A stretch of 19,511 nucleotides of DNA, taken from contig CADCLH010000010.1 of NCBI GenBank assembly GCA_902802215.1, positions 1 to 19,511 of the forward strand, given 5' to 3'. Positions 6,983 to 13,403 of this stretch are shown in pieces. Each line of letters begins with the position of its first letter. Position 1 is the stretch's first letter. Source of the stretch: Oscillospiraceae bacterium. GTDB taxonomy: Bacteria > Bacillota > Clostridia > Oscillospirales > Oscillospiraceae. Below the pieces are notes generated by a model. The model worked only from the letters and a program-made list of their open reading frames with translations. It ran no database searches and was not told the DNA's origin. The translations under genes and the position numbers were made by a program.

Positions 6983-8032
6983 TCGCGCGGAGACGGTCTG
7001 GCGCCTGAGCGCGCCGTTGACCGCGTCATAGGCCCGGTGCAGGATCCACGCGCCCAGCAGCGTCAGGATTATGCCGAGGCAGAAGCACAGCGGATAGGTC
7101 ACAGCATTCGGCAGCCGGTTCAGCATGAGCGAAAACAGCGAGGATCTCAGCAGGCAAAACACGGGAGTATGTATGACAAAAATGCCCATGGAGAGCTTTC
7201 CAAGACGGGGCAGCGGAGCGCGGGAGAGAAAACGCTGCACGCGTTCGTCGTGGGCGATCAGCAGCATCCAGGTGCTGTCCACAAGCGCCTCCAGGAAAAA
7301 GAGCAGCGGTCCTTCTTCGATAGGAATTTTCAAAAGCGCGATTGTCAGCAGCAGCACGAGAAGGCGAAAACGCGGCTTTTTCAAAAGGGGAAAGGCGTCC
7401 GCGTGCTCCATCGCGAGACGGAGCAGGCAGCCCAGCAGCCCAACGCAGATCCAGATGGTCTGCTGCGCGTTGAGCAGCAGGAGCACGGCGATCAGGGCGC
7501 AGGCGATCAGGGCGCGCAGACCCGGACGGACGCGCTCGGGCAGATAGCCGTAGAGCCTGCACACGACGCTGGCGGCCAGCAGATGCGGCATGCACCAGAA
7601 GGAGTCGATATAGTGATCCTCCAGAAAAAACCCATCGCGCAGCAGATAGATCAGGTTGTACTGCGGCCCGTCGGACAGAATGCGGAATACGTCCGGGTCC
7701 GGGGTGTGAAAGATCCAAGTGACAGCATAGCCGCCGAGGATAAAAACAAGCGTCGCAAAAAAGCCGAAAAAGACAAACAGCAGATAGCGCCGCAGCGTAT
7801 AGAGTGCAAATCGAGAGAGATCAAAGGGCTTCGGCGAACAGGCAAAGAAACCGAGAAGGACAAAATAGAGCGTAAACGCGAGCTTGCCCGGAAATCCGCC
7901 GAACAGCCACCAGGTGGGACCGGGCTCCCAGAGGCTGAGGGCCGAGGGATAGAAGATGGAAAGAAAGTGCCCGATCAGAATCCAGAACATCGCCAGAAAA
8001 CGGCAGGAATCGATCCAGTCGATACGTCTCAT
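6980..8032 (-). CDS. Acyltransferase-3 family integral membrane protein
   Basis: A 350-residue polytopic protein with about ten hydrophobic segments spread over the length. The N-terminus, IDWIDSCRFLAMFWILIGHF, carries the R-x10-H motif of the acyltransferase-3 family (Arg11, His22). The family transfers acyl groups (often acetyl) to sugars, exopolysaccharide, peptidoglycan or lipids at the membrane; the acceptor here is unknown. RLGKLSMGIFVIHTPVF near residue 280 matches the usual late motif (G..S..iYl.H.P). The ATG is preceded by GGAGGG 6 nt upstream. It appears monocistronic, with no glycan-synthesis genes beside it, so the substrate cannot be inferred from context. Confidence 0.82.
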   Translation of the reverse strand: MRRIDWIDSCRFLAMFWILIGHFLSIFYPSALSLWEPGPTWWLFGGFPGKLAFTLYFVLLGFFACSPKPFDLSRFALYTLRRYLLFVFFGFFATLVFILGGYAVTWIFHTPDPDVFRILSDGPQYNLIYLLRDGFFLEDHYIDSFWCMPHLLAASVVCRLYGYLPERVRPGLRALIACALIAVLLLLNAQQTIWICVGLLGCLLRLAMEHADAFPLLKKPRFRLLVLLLTIALLKIPIEEGPLLFFLEALVDSTWMLLIAHDERVQRFLSRAPLPRLGKLSMGIFVIHTPVFCLLRSSLFSLMLNRLPNAVTYPLCFCLGIILTLLGAWILHRAYDAVNGALRRQTVSAR

Positions 8033-8071
8033 CTCTATCCCTCCTGTCTCAGCAAAGACTCTCTGACGCGC

Positions 8072-8100
8072 ATTTTACACCAAAGGGGAAAAAAACGCAA
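8072..8100 (-). promoter_or_regulatory. Possible promoter of the acyltransferase gene
   Basis: On the minus strand, TTGCGT (8100-8095), 17-bp spacer, TAAAAT (8077-8072), about 40 nt ahead of the ATG. The -10 box is good, the -35 box poor. Confidence 0.45.
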
Positions 8101-8123
8101 TCCGGGAAAAACATCGGGAAGGA

Positions 8124-8151
8124 CCGGGATTCCATTCTTCTGGAATCCCGG
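8124..8151. terminator. Hairpin downstream of the ABC ATPase remnant
   Basis: Perfect 11-bp stem (8124-8134 with 8141-8151), loop TTCTTC. It lies 22 nt beyond the stop of the minus-strand ABC ATPase remnant and is probably its old terminator, but on the minus strand no T run follows directly. On the plus strand CCCTTTTC follows. Called as a terminator by position. Confidence 0.5.
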
Positions 8152-8173
8152 CCCTTTTCTGTTGGAAAGAGGA

Positions 8174-8721
8174 TCAGCGCTGTATCAGAGTCCCGATGGC
8201 GAGGTTCTGCCCGCTCTCCCGATTGAAGAGCACCGCCGCTTTCTGGAACGAGAACTTCACGCTCTTGTCCACGGGGAAGTCCTGGTCTCCGAAAACCACG
8301 GCGGTCAGAGGCGTGTCGTTCACGTTCAGCTTGACCGTCGTCTCCATGCCGGAGGGCAGCGTGGAGGACACCGTGCCCTCCATGGTCCCGCTCTGGTCGA
8401 TCCGGATATACTCGGGCCGGATGCCGACGACCACGTCCTGCTCGTCCAGCGTGACCGCGTTGGACACTTCAAACTGCGCCTCCATGCCGCCGAAGCGAAG
8501 CGTGCCGTCCTTGAACAGATGACCGTCGAGGAAATTCATGGAGGGGTTGCCGAGAAAGTCCGCCACGAACATGTTGGCGGGATTCTTGTACATCCTCAGC
8601 GGAGGCGCGTACTGCTGGAGCCTGCCCCTGTCAATGACGCAGACCATGGTGGAAAGCGTCATGGCCTCCTGCTGATCGTGGGTCACATATACAAAAGCAA
8701 TACGGCGCGGCGCGTTCTGTC
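8174..8721 (-). pseudogene. Truncated sugar ABC transporter ATPase (MalK/UgpC type), N-terminal domain missing
   Basis: Only the C-terminal half of a carbohydrate-importer ATPase remains. The surviving frame starts at the H-loop (FVYVTHDQQEAMTLS), then VIDRGRLQQYAPPLRMYKNPANMFVADFLGNPSMNF, a typical MalK/MsmK linker, then the TOBE/OB-fold domain with VVVGIRPEYIRI, ending normally at TGA (8174). Walker A, Q-loop, signature and Walker B, about the first 190 residues of a roughly 360-residue protein, are absent. Upstream the frame meets TGA after about 10 unrelated codons, so the breakpoint is near 8695-8705. A GTG at 8684-8686 could nominally start a 170-residue product, but it has no ATPase core. 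No cognate permease or binding protein is near. A deletion or recombination scar next to tRNA-Arg is the likely origin (inference); an assembly join is the alternative. Confidence 0.85.
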
Positions 8722-8788
8722 AATCGCGCACAATTCGCAAAACAATACTGGATTCTGCGCGCAGGGTCTGTTACAATGAGTTCCGGAT

Positions 8789-8825
8789 AAAAAAGCTGCA
8801 ACACGGGCGGAGCCCATCTTGCAGC
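8789..8825 (-). terminator. Terminator of tRNA-Arg
   Basis: On the minus strand, a 14-bp stem with one mismatch (8825-8812 with 8808-8795) and a 3-nt TCC loop is followed by six T residues (8794-8789). It begins 4 nt after the tRNA CCA end. Confidence 0.9.
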
Positions 8826-8829
8826 ATGC

Positions 8830-8906
8830 TGGCACCCACGGGAGGATTCGAACCTCTGGCCTGCCGCTTAGGAGGCGGCCGCTCTATCCTGCTGAGCTAC
8901 GTGGGC
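8830..8906 (-). tRNA. tRNA-Arg, anticodon CCU
   Basis: Complete cloverleaf on the minus strand, with encoded CCA (8832-8830). Acceptor GCCCACG pairs with CGTGGGT (first pair G-U), discriminator G. D stem GCTC/GAGC. Anticodon stem GCCGC/GCGGC with loop CTCCTAA, giving anticodon CCU (decodes AGG). Variable loop of 5 nt. T arm GG-TTCGAAT-CC, whose outer pair is an A-C mismatch. It has its own promoter and terminator and stands alone. tRNA-Arg genes are frequent integration targets, relevant to the broken gene just downstream of its 3' end. Confidence 0.95.
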
Positions 8907-8924
8907 ATCTCTGAAAGCCTGCTT

Positions 8925-8953
8925 ATTCTACCCCACATAGGCCGCCGTGTCAA
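8925..8953 (-). promoter_or_regulatory. Sigma-A promoter of tRNA-Arg
   Basis: On the minus strand, perfect -35 TTGACA (8953-8948), 17-bp spacer, -10 TAGAAT (8930-8925). The tRNA 5' end lies 19 nt beyond the -10 box. It overlaps the short leader of the divergent ABC transporter gene, whose own promoter I could not identify. Confidence 0.85.
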
Positions 8954-8978
8954 CTTGTTTTCTGATCGAGGGAACGTC

Positions 8979-11906
8979 ATGCTGAAACTGAGCCGGATCA
9001 AAAAAGACTATATCGTCGGGGAAACCCCGGTGCACGCGCTCAAGGGTGTGGATCTGGAATTCCGCGAGAGCGAGTTCGTGGCGATACTCGGCCACTCCGG
9101 CTGCGGTAAAACGACGCTGCTGAACATCATCGGCGGACTCGACCACTACAGCTCGGGCGATCTGATCATCAACAACAAGTCCACCCGGCGCTTTACCGAC
9201 GCCGACTGGGACTCCTACCGCAACCATTCGGTCGGCTTCGTCTTCCAGTCCTACAACCTGATCCCGCATCAGAACGTGCTGTCCAACGTCGAGCTTGCGC
9301 TGACGCTCTCGGGCGTCGGCCCCGCCGAGCGGCGCAGGCGCGCCACCGAGGCGCTGGAAAAGGTCGGGCTCGGGGATCAGCTCCACAAGAAGCCGAGCCA
9401 GATGTCCGGCGGCCAGATGCAGCGCGTCGCCATCGCCCGCGCGCTGGTCAACGACCCCGACATCCTGCTGGCCGACGAGCCGACCGGCGCCCTTGATACC
9501 GATACCTCCGTGCAGATCATGGAGATCCTGAAGGAGATCTCAAAGGACCGGCTCATCATCATGGTCACGCACAACCCGGAGATCGCCACCGCCTACGCCA
9601 GCCGCATCATCCGGCTCAAGGACGGACTCATCACCGACGACAGCAACCCCTACGACTCCGGTACAGGAGACACGGCGCAGGAGCACCGCGTCGCCCGCTC
9701 GGAAAAGACCTCGATGAGCTTTCTGACCGCGCTGGCCCTGTCCACCAACAACCTGCTGACCAAAAAGACGCGCACCGTCCTCACCGCCTTCGCCGGGAGC
9801 ATCGGCATCATCGGCATCGCGCTGATCATGTCGCTGTCCAACGGCATCCAGAACTACATCGACAAGGTGCAGGAGGACACCCTGTCCAGCTACCCCATCA
9901 CCATCGAGGCCGAGAGCGTGGACATGACCAACCTCATGACCTCGCTCATGGGCGTACAGGCCGAGGCGGAGGAGAACCAGCACGAGAAGGACGCCGTCTA
10001 CTCGAGCACCATCCTCTACGACATGATGAACTCCATGGTCTCCGCCGAGAAGCAGACCAACAATCTCAAGCCCTTCAAGCGCCATCTGGAGACCGACGCG
10101 GAGATGGCCTCGCACATCAGCTCCGTGCAGTACTCCTATGATCTCGATATGAACATCTACGCGGAGGACTCCGACGACAACATCGTCAAAACCGACATCA
10201 CGGAGCTGTTGCAGAGCGCGATGAGCGCGACCTTCGGCGGCGACTACAGCAGCTATTTTGCGACCTTCGGCTCGGCGTACACGATGATGAACGCCTGGCA
10301 GGAGATGCTGGCGGGGGAGAACGGGGACCTGGTCAGCCCGCTGCTGAAGGCGCAGTACGATCTGATCTACGGCAAGTGGCCGGAGAAATACGACGAGGTC
10401 GTGCTGGTCGTCGACCGCAACAACGAGGTCTCGGACCTCGTGCTGTACGCGCTGGGGCTCAAATCCAGCGGCAATCTCTCCGAGGACATGGAGACCTTCA
10501 TGAACCAGGAGAACCTGCACAGCGAGCTGGAGAGCTGGAGCTACGAGGACGTGTGCAGCATGAGCTTCCGCTATATCTATCCGGCGGACGAATACCAGTA
10601 CGACGACGAGAAGGAGGAGTTCGTCTTCGTCGCGGACGGGGACCTCGGCCTGCGCACGCTCTACAAGAGCGGCCTGCCCATCCGCATCGTCGGCATCATC
10701 CGCCAGAACGCCGACGCGGTCGCGGGGATGATGAGCACCGGCGCCGTCGGCTACACCCACGCGCTGGTGGAGTACGTCGTCACCCAGGCGCACGAAAAGG
10801 AGCTCGTCGTGCAGCAGCTCGCTGACAGAGAGCACGACGTCTTCAACGGCCTGCCCTTCCTCGACGAAAACGACGACGCCATGACCAAGGCCCGCAAGAT
10901 CGAGGCGGCAAAGGACTACATCGCCAATGCCGACGAAAAACAGCTCGCCGAGCTGTATGTCGAGTTCATGAGCGTACCCGAGGACGACTACGTCAACGAG
11001 AAGATCGACGAGCAGATGGAGGACACCACCCGCAAGGACATCGAGGACATGGTGCTGGAATACTACCCCGGCTACTCGTCCTTCCTTGAAAAGATGGACG
11101 ACGACACGCTCTTCGACTATGTGCGGCAGATGATGGCCGAGCAGATCAAGGAGCAGTACGGCATCCAGATGCGCAACCTCTACGCGCGCCTGTCGGACAG
11201 CAGTCTCGCGAAGGACTTCGGGCTGTTGAGTCTGGAGGACGACGACTACATCTGGCTCTATGAAAACGCCATGCCGCCGGTCTACTCCGAAAGCACGCTC
11301 AAGGCCAATCTCAAAAAGCTCGGCTATGTGGATCTCGAAAGTCCGAGCAAAATCAACATCTACGCCTCCACCTTTGAGGACAAGGACGCCATCGCCGACG
11401 CGATCACCGCCTACAACGACAGTGTGCCCGAGGACGACCAGATCGAGTACACGGACATCGTGGCCCTGCTGATGAAGTCCGTCTCCTCGATCATCAACGT
11501 CATCAGCTACGTGCTGATCGCCTTTGTGGCGATCTCGCTGGTGGTCTCGTCGATCATGATCGGCATCATCACCTATATCAGCGTGCTCGAACGCACCAAG
11601 GAGATCGGCATCCTGCGCGCCATCGGCGCGTCCAAGCGGGACGTCTCCCGCGTGTTCAACGCCGAGACCTTCATCATCGGCCTTTTTGCCGGGGCCATCG
11701 GCATCGGGCTGACCCTGCTGCTGAACATCCCCATCAACATCATCGTCCACGACCTGACCGGCATCCAGTCGCTCAACGCGTCGCTGCCGCCGCTCGGCGG
11801 CGTCGGCCTCGTCGGCGTGAGCGTGGTGCTGACCTTTATCGCGGGTCTGATCCCCTCGGGACTCGCCGCGAAAAAGGACCCCGTCGAGGCGCTGCGGACC
11901 GAATAA
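8979..11906 (+). CDS. ABC exporter-like fusion: MacB/LolD-type ATPase plus FtsX-type permease
   Basis: A 975-residue fused ATPase/permease. ATPase domain about 1-220: Walker A GHSGCGKT (38-45), Q-loop VFQSYNLIPHQ, signature SGGQM (143-147), Walker B ILLADEP (162-168), H-loop His198. A linker leads to TM1 (about 265-288), then an extracytoplasmic region of roughly 540 residues (about 295-835), rich in Asp/Glu and far larger than the about 200-residue domain of MacB. The FtsX core follows: TM2 about 840-863, the coupling segment VLERTKEIGILRAIGASKRDV, TM3 about 897-922, TM4 about 942-963, ending PVEALRTE. Type VII ABC proteins move substrates or signal mechanically at the membrane; the substrate here is unknown. 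ATG 8979 is chosen because GAGGG lies 6 nt upstream and the family starts MLKLSxIxKxY; the open frame further upstream runs through the antisense of the tRNA. Monocistronic with a strong terminator. Confidence 0.92.
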   Translation: MLKLSRIKKDYIVGETPVHALKGVDLEFRESEFVAILGHSGCGKTTLLNIIGGLDHYSSGDLIINNKSTRRFTDADWDSYRNHSVGFVFQSYNLIPHQNVLSNVELALTLSGVGPAERRRRATEALEKVGLGDQLHKKPSQMSGGQMQRVAIARALVNDPDILLADEPTGALDTDTSVQIMEILKEISKDRLIIMVTHNPEIATAYASRIIRLKDGLITDDSNPYDSGTGDTAQEHRVARSEKTSMSFLTALALSTNNLLTKKTRTVLTAFAGSIGIIGIALIMSLSNGIQNYIDKVQEDTLSSYPITIEAESVDMTNLMTSLMGVQAEAEENQHEKDAVYSSTILYDMMNSMVSAEKQTNNLKPFKRHLETDAEMASHISSVQYSYDLDMNIYAEDSDDNIVKTDITELLQSAMSATFGGDYSSYFATFGSAYTMMNAWQEMLAGENGDLVSPLLKAQYDLIYGKWPEKYDEVVLVVDRNNEVSDLVLYALGLKSSGNLSEDMETFMNQENLHSELESWSYEDVCSMSFRYIYPADEYQYDDEKEEFVFVADGDLGLRTLYKSGLPIRIVGIIRQNADAVAGMMSTGAVGYTHALVEYVVTQAHEKELVVQQLADREHDVFNGLPFLDENDDAMTKARKIEAAKDYIANADEKQLAELYVEFMSVPEDDYVNEKIDEQMEDTTRKDIEDMVLEYYPGYSSFLEKMDDDTLFDYVRQMMAEQIKEQYGIQMRNLYARLSDSSLAKDFGLLSLEDDDYIWLYENAMPPVYSESTLKANLKKLGYVDLESPSKINIYASTFEDKDAIADAITAYNDSVPEDDQIEYTDIVALLMKSVSSIINVISYVLIAFVAISLVVSSIMIGIITYISVLERTKEIGILRAIGASKRDVSRVFNAETFIIGLFAGAIGIGLTLLLNIPINIIVHDLTGIQSLNASLPPLGGVGLVGVSVVLTFIAGLIPSGLAAKKDPVEALRTE

Positions 11907-11917
11907 GCGTCCTGCGC

Positions 11918-11953
11918 AACGCCGTCCTTTCCGACCGGAAAGGGCGGCGTTTT
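11918..11953 (+). terminator. Terminator of the ABC exporter gene
   Basis: 15-bp stem with one G-U pair (11918-11932 with 11937-11951), loop GACC, ending in TTTT (11950-11953). It starts 12 nt after the stop codon. Confidence 0.92.
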
Positions 11954-11976
11954 CGACGCGCGCGGACACTTGAAAC

Positions 11977-12009
11977 CGTATGGACAGAAGCGGCGGAAAT
12001 GTCTATACG
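11977..12009. repeat. Inverted repeat, 9-bp arms
   Basis: CGTATGGAC (11977-11985) and GTCTATACG (12001-12009) are inverted copies with one mismatch, separated by 15 bp. It lies in the intergenic region before the dehydratase operon. It could be a protein-binding site or an RNA stem; nothing fixes its role. Confidence 0.45.
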
Positions 12010-12059
12010 ATTCCCCGGCGGGCCTTATGGATTCTCTACAAAAGCGGGGAAAGAAGATT

Positions 12060-12080
12060 GTGAAACATCCACAGTTTCAC
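12060..12080. promoter_or_regulatory. Perfect dyad GTGAAAC-N7-GTTTCAC, candidate operator
   Basis: GTGAAAC (12060-12066) and GTTTCAC (12074-12080) are exact inverted copies with a 7-bp gap, the size and spacing of a dimeric repressor/activator site. It is 20 bp upstream of the sigma-A -35 box of the dehydratase operon and overlaps the candidate ECF -35 element at 12061-12066. The regulator is unknown. Confidence 0.5.
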
Positions 12081-12086
12081 CCCGTA
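12061..12086 (+). promoter_or_regulatory. ECF-type promoter match TGAAAC-N16-CGTA upstream of the dehydratase operon
   Basis: TGAAAC (12061-12066), exactly 16 bp, then CGTA (12083-12086). This is the form known for Bacillus ECF sigma factors of the SigW/SigX/SigM group (TGAAAC-N16-CGT). Transcription would start near 12093, upstream of the sigma-A promoter, giving the operon two promoters. The motif also forms part of a perfect dyad, so an operator is a competing explanation. Confidence 0.45.
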
Positions 12087-12100
12087 AAGCGGTCGAAATG

Positions 12101-12129
12101 TTGACATTCCCTTTATAATTCCGTAAAAT
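12101..12129 (+). promoter_or_regulatory. Sigma-A promoter of the dehydratase operon
   Basis: Perfect -35 TTGACA (12101-12106), 17-bp spacer, -10 TAAAAT (12124-12129). Predicted start near 12136, leaving a leader of about 68 nt. Strong match, consistent with high expression. Confidence 0.85.
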
Positions 12130-12141
12130 ATAAGCAATCTC

Positions 12142-12163
12142 AGGCGGACGAGTTCCGCCTTTT
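12142..12163 (+). promoter_or_regulatory. 5' leader hairpin of the dehydratase operon
   Basis: AGGCGGA (12142-12148) and TCCGCCT (12154-12160) form a perfect 7-bp stem with a 5-nt loop, followed by TTTT (12160-12163). From the sigma-A promoter it would begin about 6 nt from the RNA 5' end. It could stabilise the 5' end or act as a weak attenuator; the U run is short. Confidence 0.55.
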
Positions 12164-12203
12164 CTGCTGAAATCGACCGGAAGAGGGGGAGAGATCAAAA
12201 ACA

Positions 12204-13403
12204 ATGAGAGATCTGAAACATCTGACCTATTTTGAAAACCTGTTGCAGGAGGCCAACAACGCGCTGGTGGTCCAGGCGAAAAAAGAGGGGAAAATCTGCG
12301 TCGCCTACACCTGCGAGAACGTGCCCGAGCCGCTGCTGAACCTGGGCGACTGCGTGTCGATCCGTCTGTCCGCGCCCAACACCGGCTCCATGGACATCGC
12401 GACGTACTACATGACCAACCTCCTGTGCGAGCCGAGCCGCGCCCTGCTCGAGCGCGCGGTGGAGGGCGGCTTCAACTTCGCCGACTGCGTCATCACGCCC
12501 GACGGCTGCACGATGATGAACCGCGCCGTGGAGAACATGGAGCTGCTCCAGACCATGGGCAAGGACAATCCGAAGTTCTTCCACGAGTACATGGAGATCG
12601 CCTTCAAAAACTCCGAGAACGACGTGAACCTCGCCGTGCTCCAGTGCACGAACCACATCCTCACCCCGCTGCACGAGAAGTACGGCGTGGATATCTCGGA
12701 GGACGCCATGCGCGACGCGGTCGAGCGCCATAACCGCGTCTGCCGCCTGATCCGCCAGATCGGGGAGTTCCGCAAGGAGGATCAGCCCCGCATCACGGGC
12801 TACGAGTTCCATGTGCTGTGCCTGGCCTCGTACGTCTGCCCCAAGTATCTGATCATCGACAAGCTCGAGGAGACGCTCGAGGAGCTCAAGACCCGCGAGC
12901 CGGACGACAAGCCCTGGCGCGCCCGCGTGCTGCTGGTCGGCTCCGAGGTCGACGACAGCGGCCTCATCAAGCTCATCGAGGAGCAGGGCGCTTTCGTCTG
13001 CTGCGACCGCTTCTGCTTCGGCTCCTACCCCGGACGCGAGGAGATCGTCCTCAACGATTCCGAACCCGTCCTCAAACAGATCTGCCGCCACTACATCCAG
13101 TTCTGCCAGTGTCCGCGCATGATGAACCAGGAGAAGGTATACAGCCGCAAGCAGTATGTCGCGGAGCTGGCGAAGGAGTACAAGGCCAACGGCATCATCT
13201 ATCAGCAGGTCAAGTTCTGCGATCCCTGGGCCTACGAGAGGACGCTCGGCGCGGCCATGCTCCAGAACGACTACGGCTACCCCGTCCTTTCGGTCGACAG
13301 ACCCTACAACATCGCTTCCTCCTCCGGCCAGATGCGCACCCGCGTGCAGGCCTTCGTGGAGAGCATTGAGATCAAGAAGATTCAGAGAGGTGGGAACGCA
13401 TGA
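12204..13403 (+). CDS. 2-hydroxyacyl-CoA dehydratase subunit, HgdB/FldC-like (smaller subunit)
   Basis: A 399-residue protein of the 2-hydroxyacyl-CoA dehydratase D-component family. Family role: radical-based syn-elimination of water from (R)-2-hydroxyacyl-CoA in anaerobic amino-acid fermentation, or the related benzoyl-CoA reductase reaction; each subunit binds a 4Fe-4S cluster. Candidate cluster cysteines: Cys37 in YTCENVPEP (the usual CxxxPxE region), Cys95/Cys102 in DCVITPDGC, and the Cys of VKFCDPWAYE near the C-terminus, a position typical of these proteins. The middle holds the paired Rossmann-like lobes (ARVLLVGSEVDD). ATG 12204 is behind a long GAGGGGGAGAG purine tract. Its stop overlaps the next gene's ATG by 4 nt (ATGA), indicating coupled translation in equal amounts. 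No ATP-dependent activator gene (HgdC type) or CoA-transferase is in the window. The substrate cannot be told. Confidence 0.87.
   Translation: MRDLKHLTYFENLLQEANNALVVQAKKEGKICVAYTCENVPEPLLNLGDCVSIRLSAPNTGSMDIATYYMTNLLCEPSRALLERAVEGGFNFADCVITPDGCTMMNRAVENMELLQTMGKDNPKFFHEYMEIAFKNSENDVNLAVLQCTNHILTPLHEKYGVDISEDAMRDAVERHNRVCRLIRQIGEFRKEDQPRITGYEFHVLCLASYVCPKYLIIDKLEETLEELKTREPDDKPWRARVLLVGSEVDDSGLIKLIEEQGAFVCCDRFCFGSYPGREEIVLNDSEPVLKQICRHYIQFCQCPRMMNQEKVYSRKQYVAELAKEYKANGIIYQQVKFCDPWAYERTLGAAMLQNDYGYPVLSVDRPYNIASSSGQMRTRVQAFVESIEIKKIQRGGNA

Noticed and set aside
4954..7029. A 691-codon open frame on the minus strand.
   Set aside because: Antisense shadow of the RNase J and ArsC-like genes; it crosses a terminator and has shadow-type composition (Asp/His/Val/Leu-rich).
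8707..8735. TTGACA on the minus strand at the edge of the ABC remnant as a promoter.
   Set aside because: No convincing -10 box at 16-18 bp; TATTGC at 15 bp is weak, and the downstream frame lacks the ATPase core.
6842..8779. A 645-codon open frame on the plus strand.
   Set aside because: Runs antisense through the acyltransferase and ABC remnant and across two hairpins; low-complexity Gln/Arg/Glu composition.
8830..8906. Integrated element with att repeats at the tRNA-Arg gene.
   Set aside because: No integrase gene and no direct repeat of the tRNA 3' end was seen in the window, so only a scar is proposed.
9540..11969. An 809-codon open frame on the minus strand.
   Set aside because: Complementary to the ABC exporter gene in the usual shadow phase; no ribosome site and it begins beyond the terminator.
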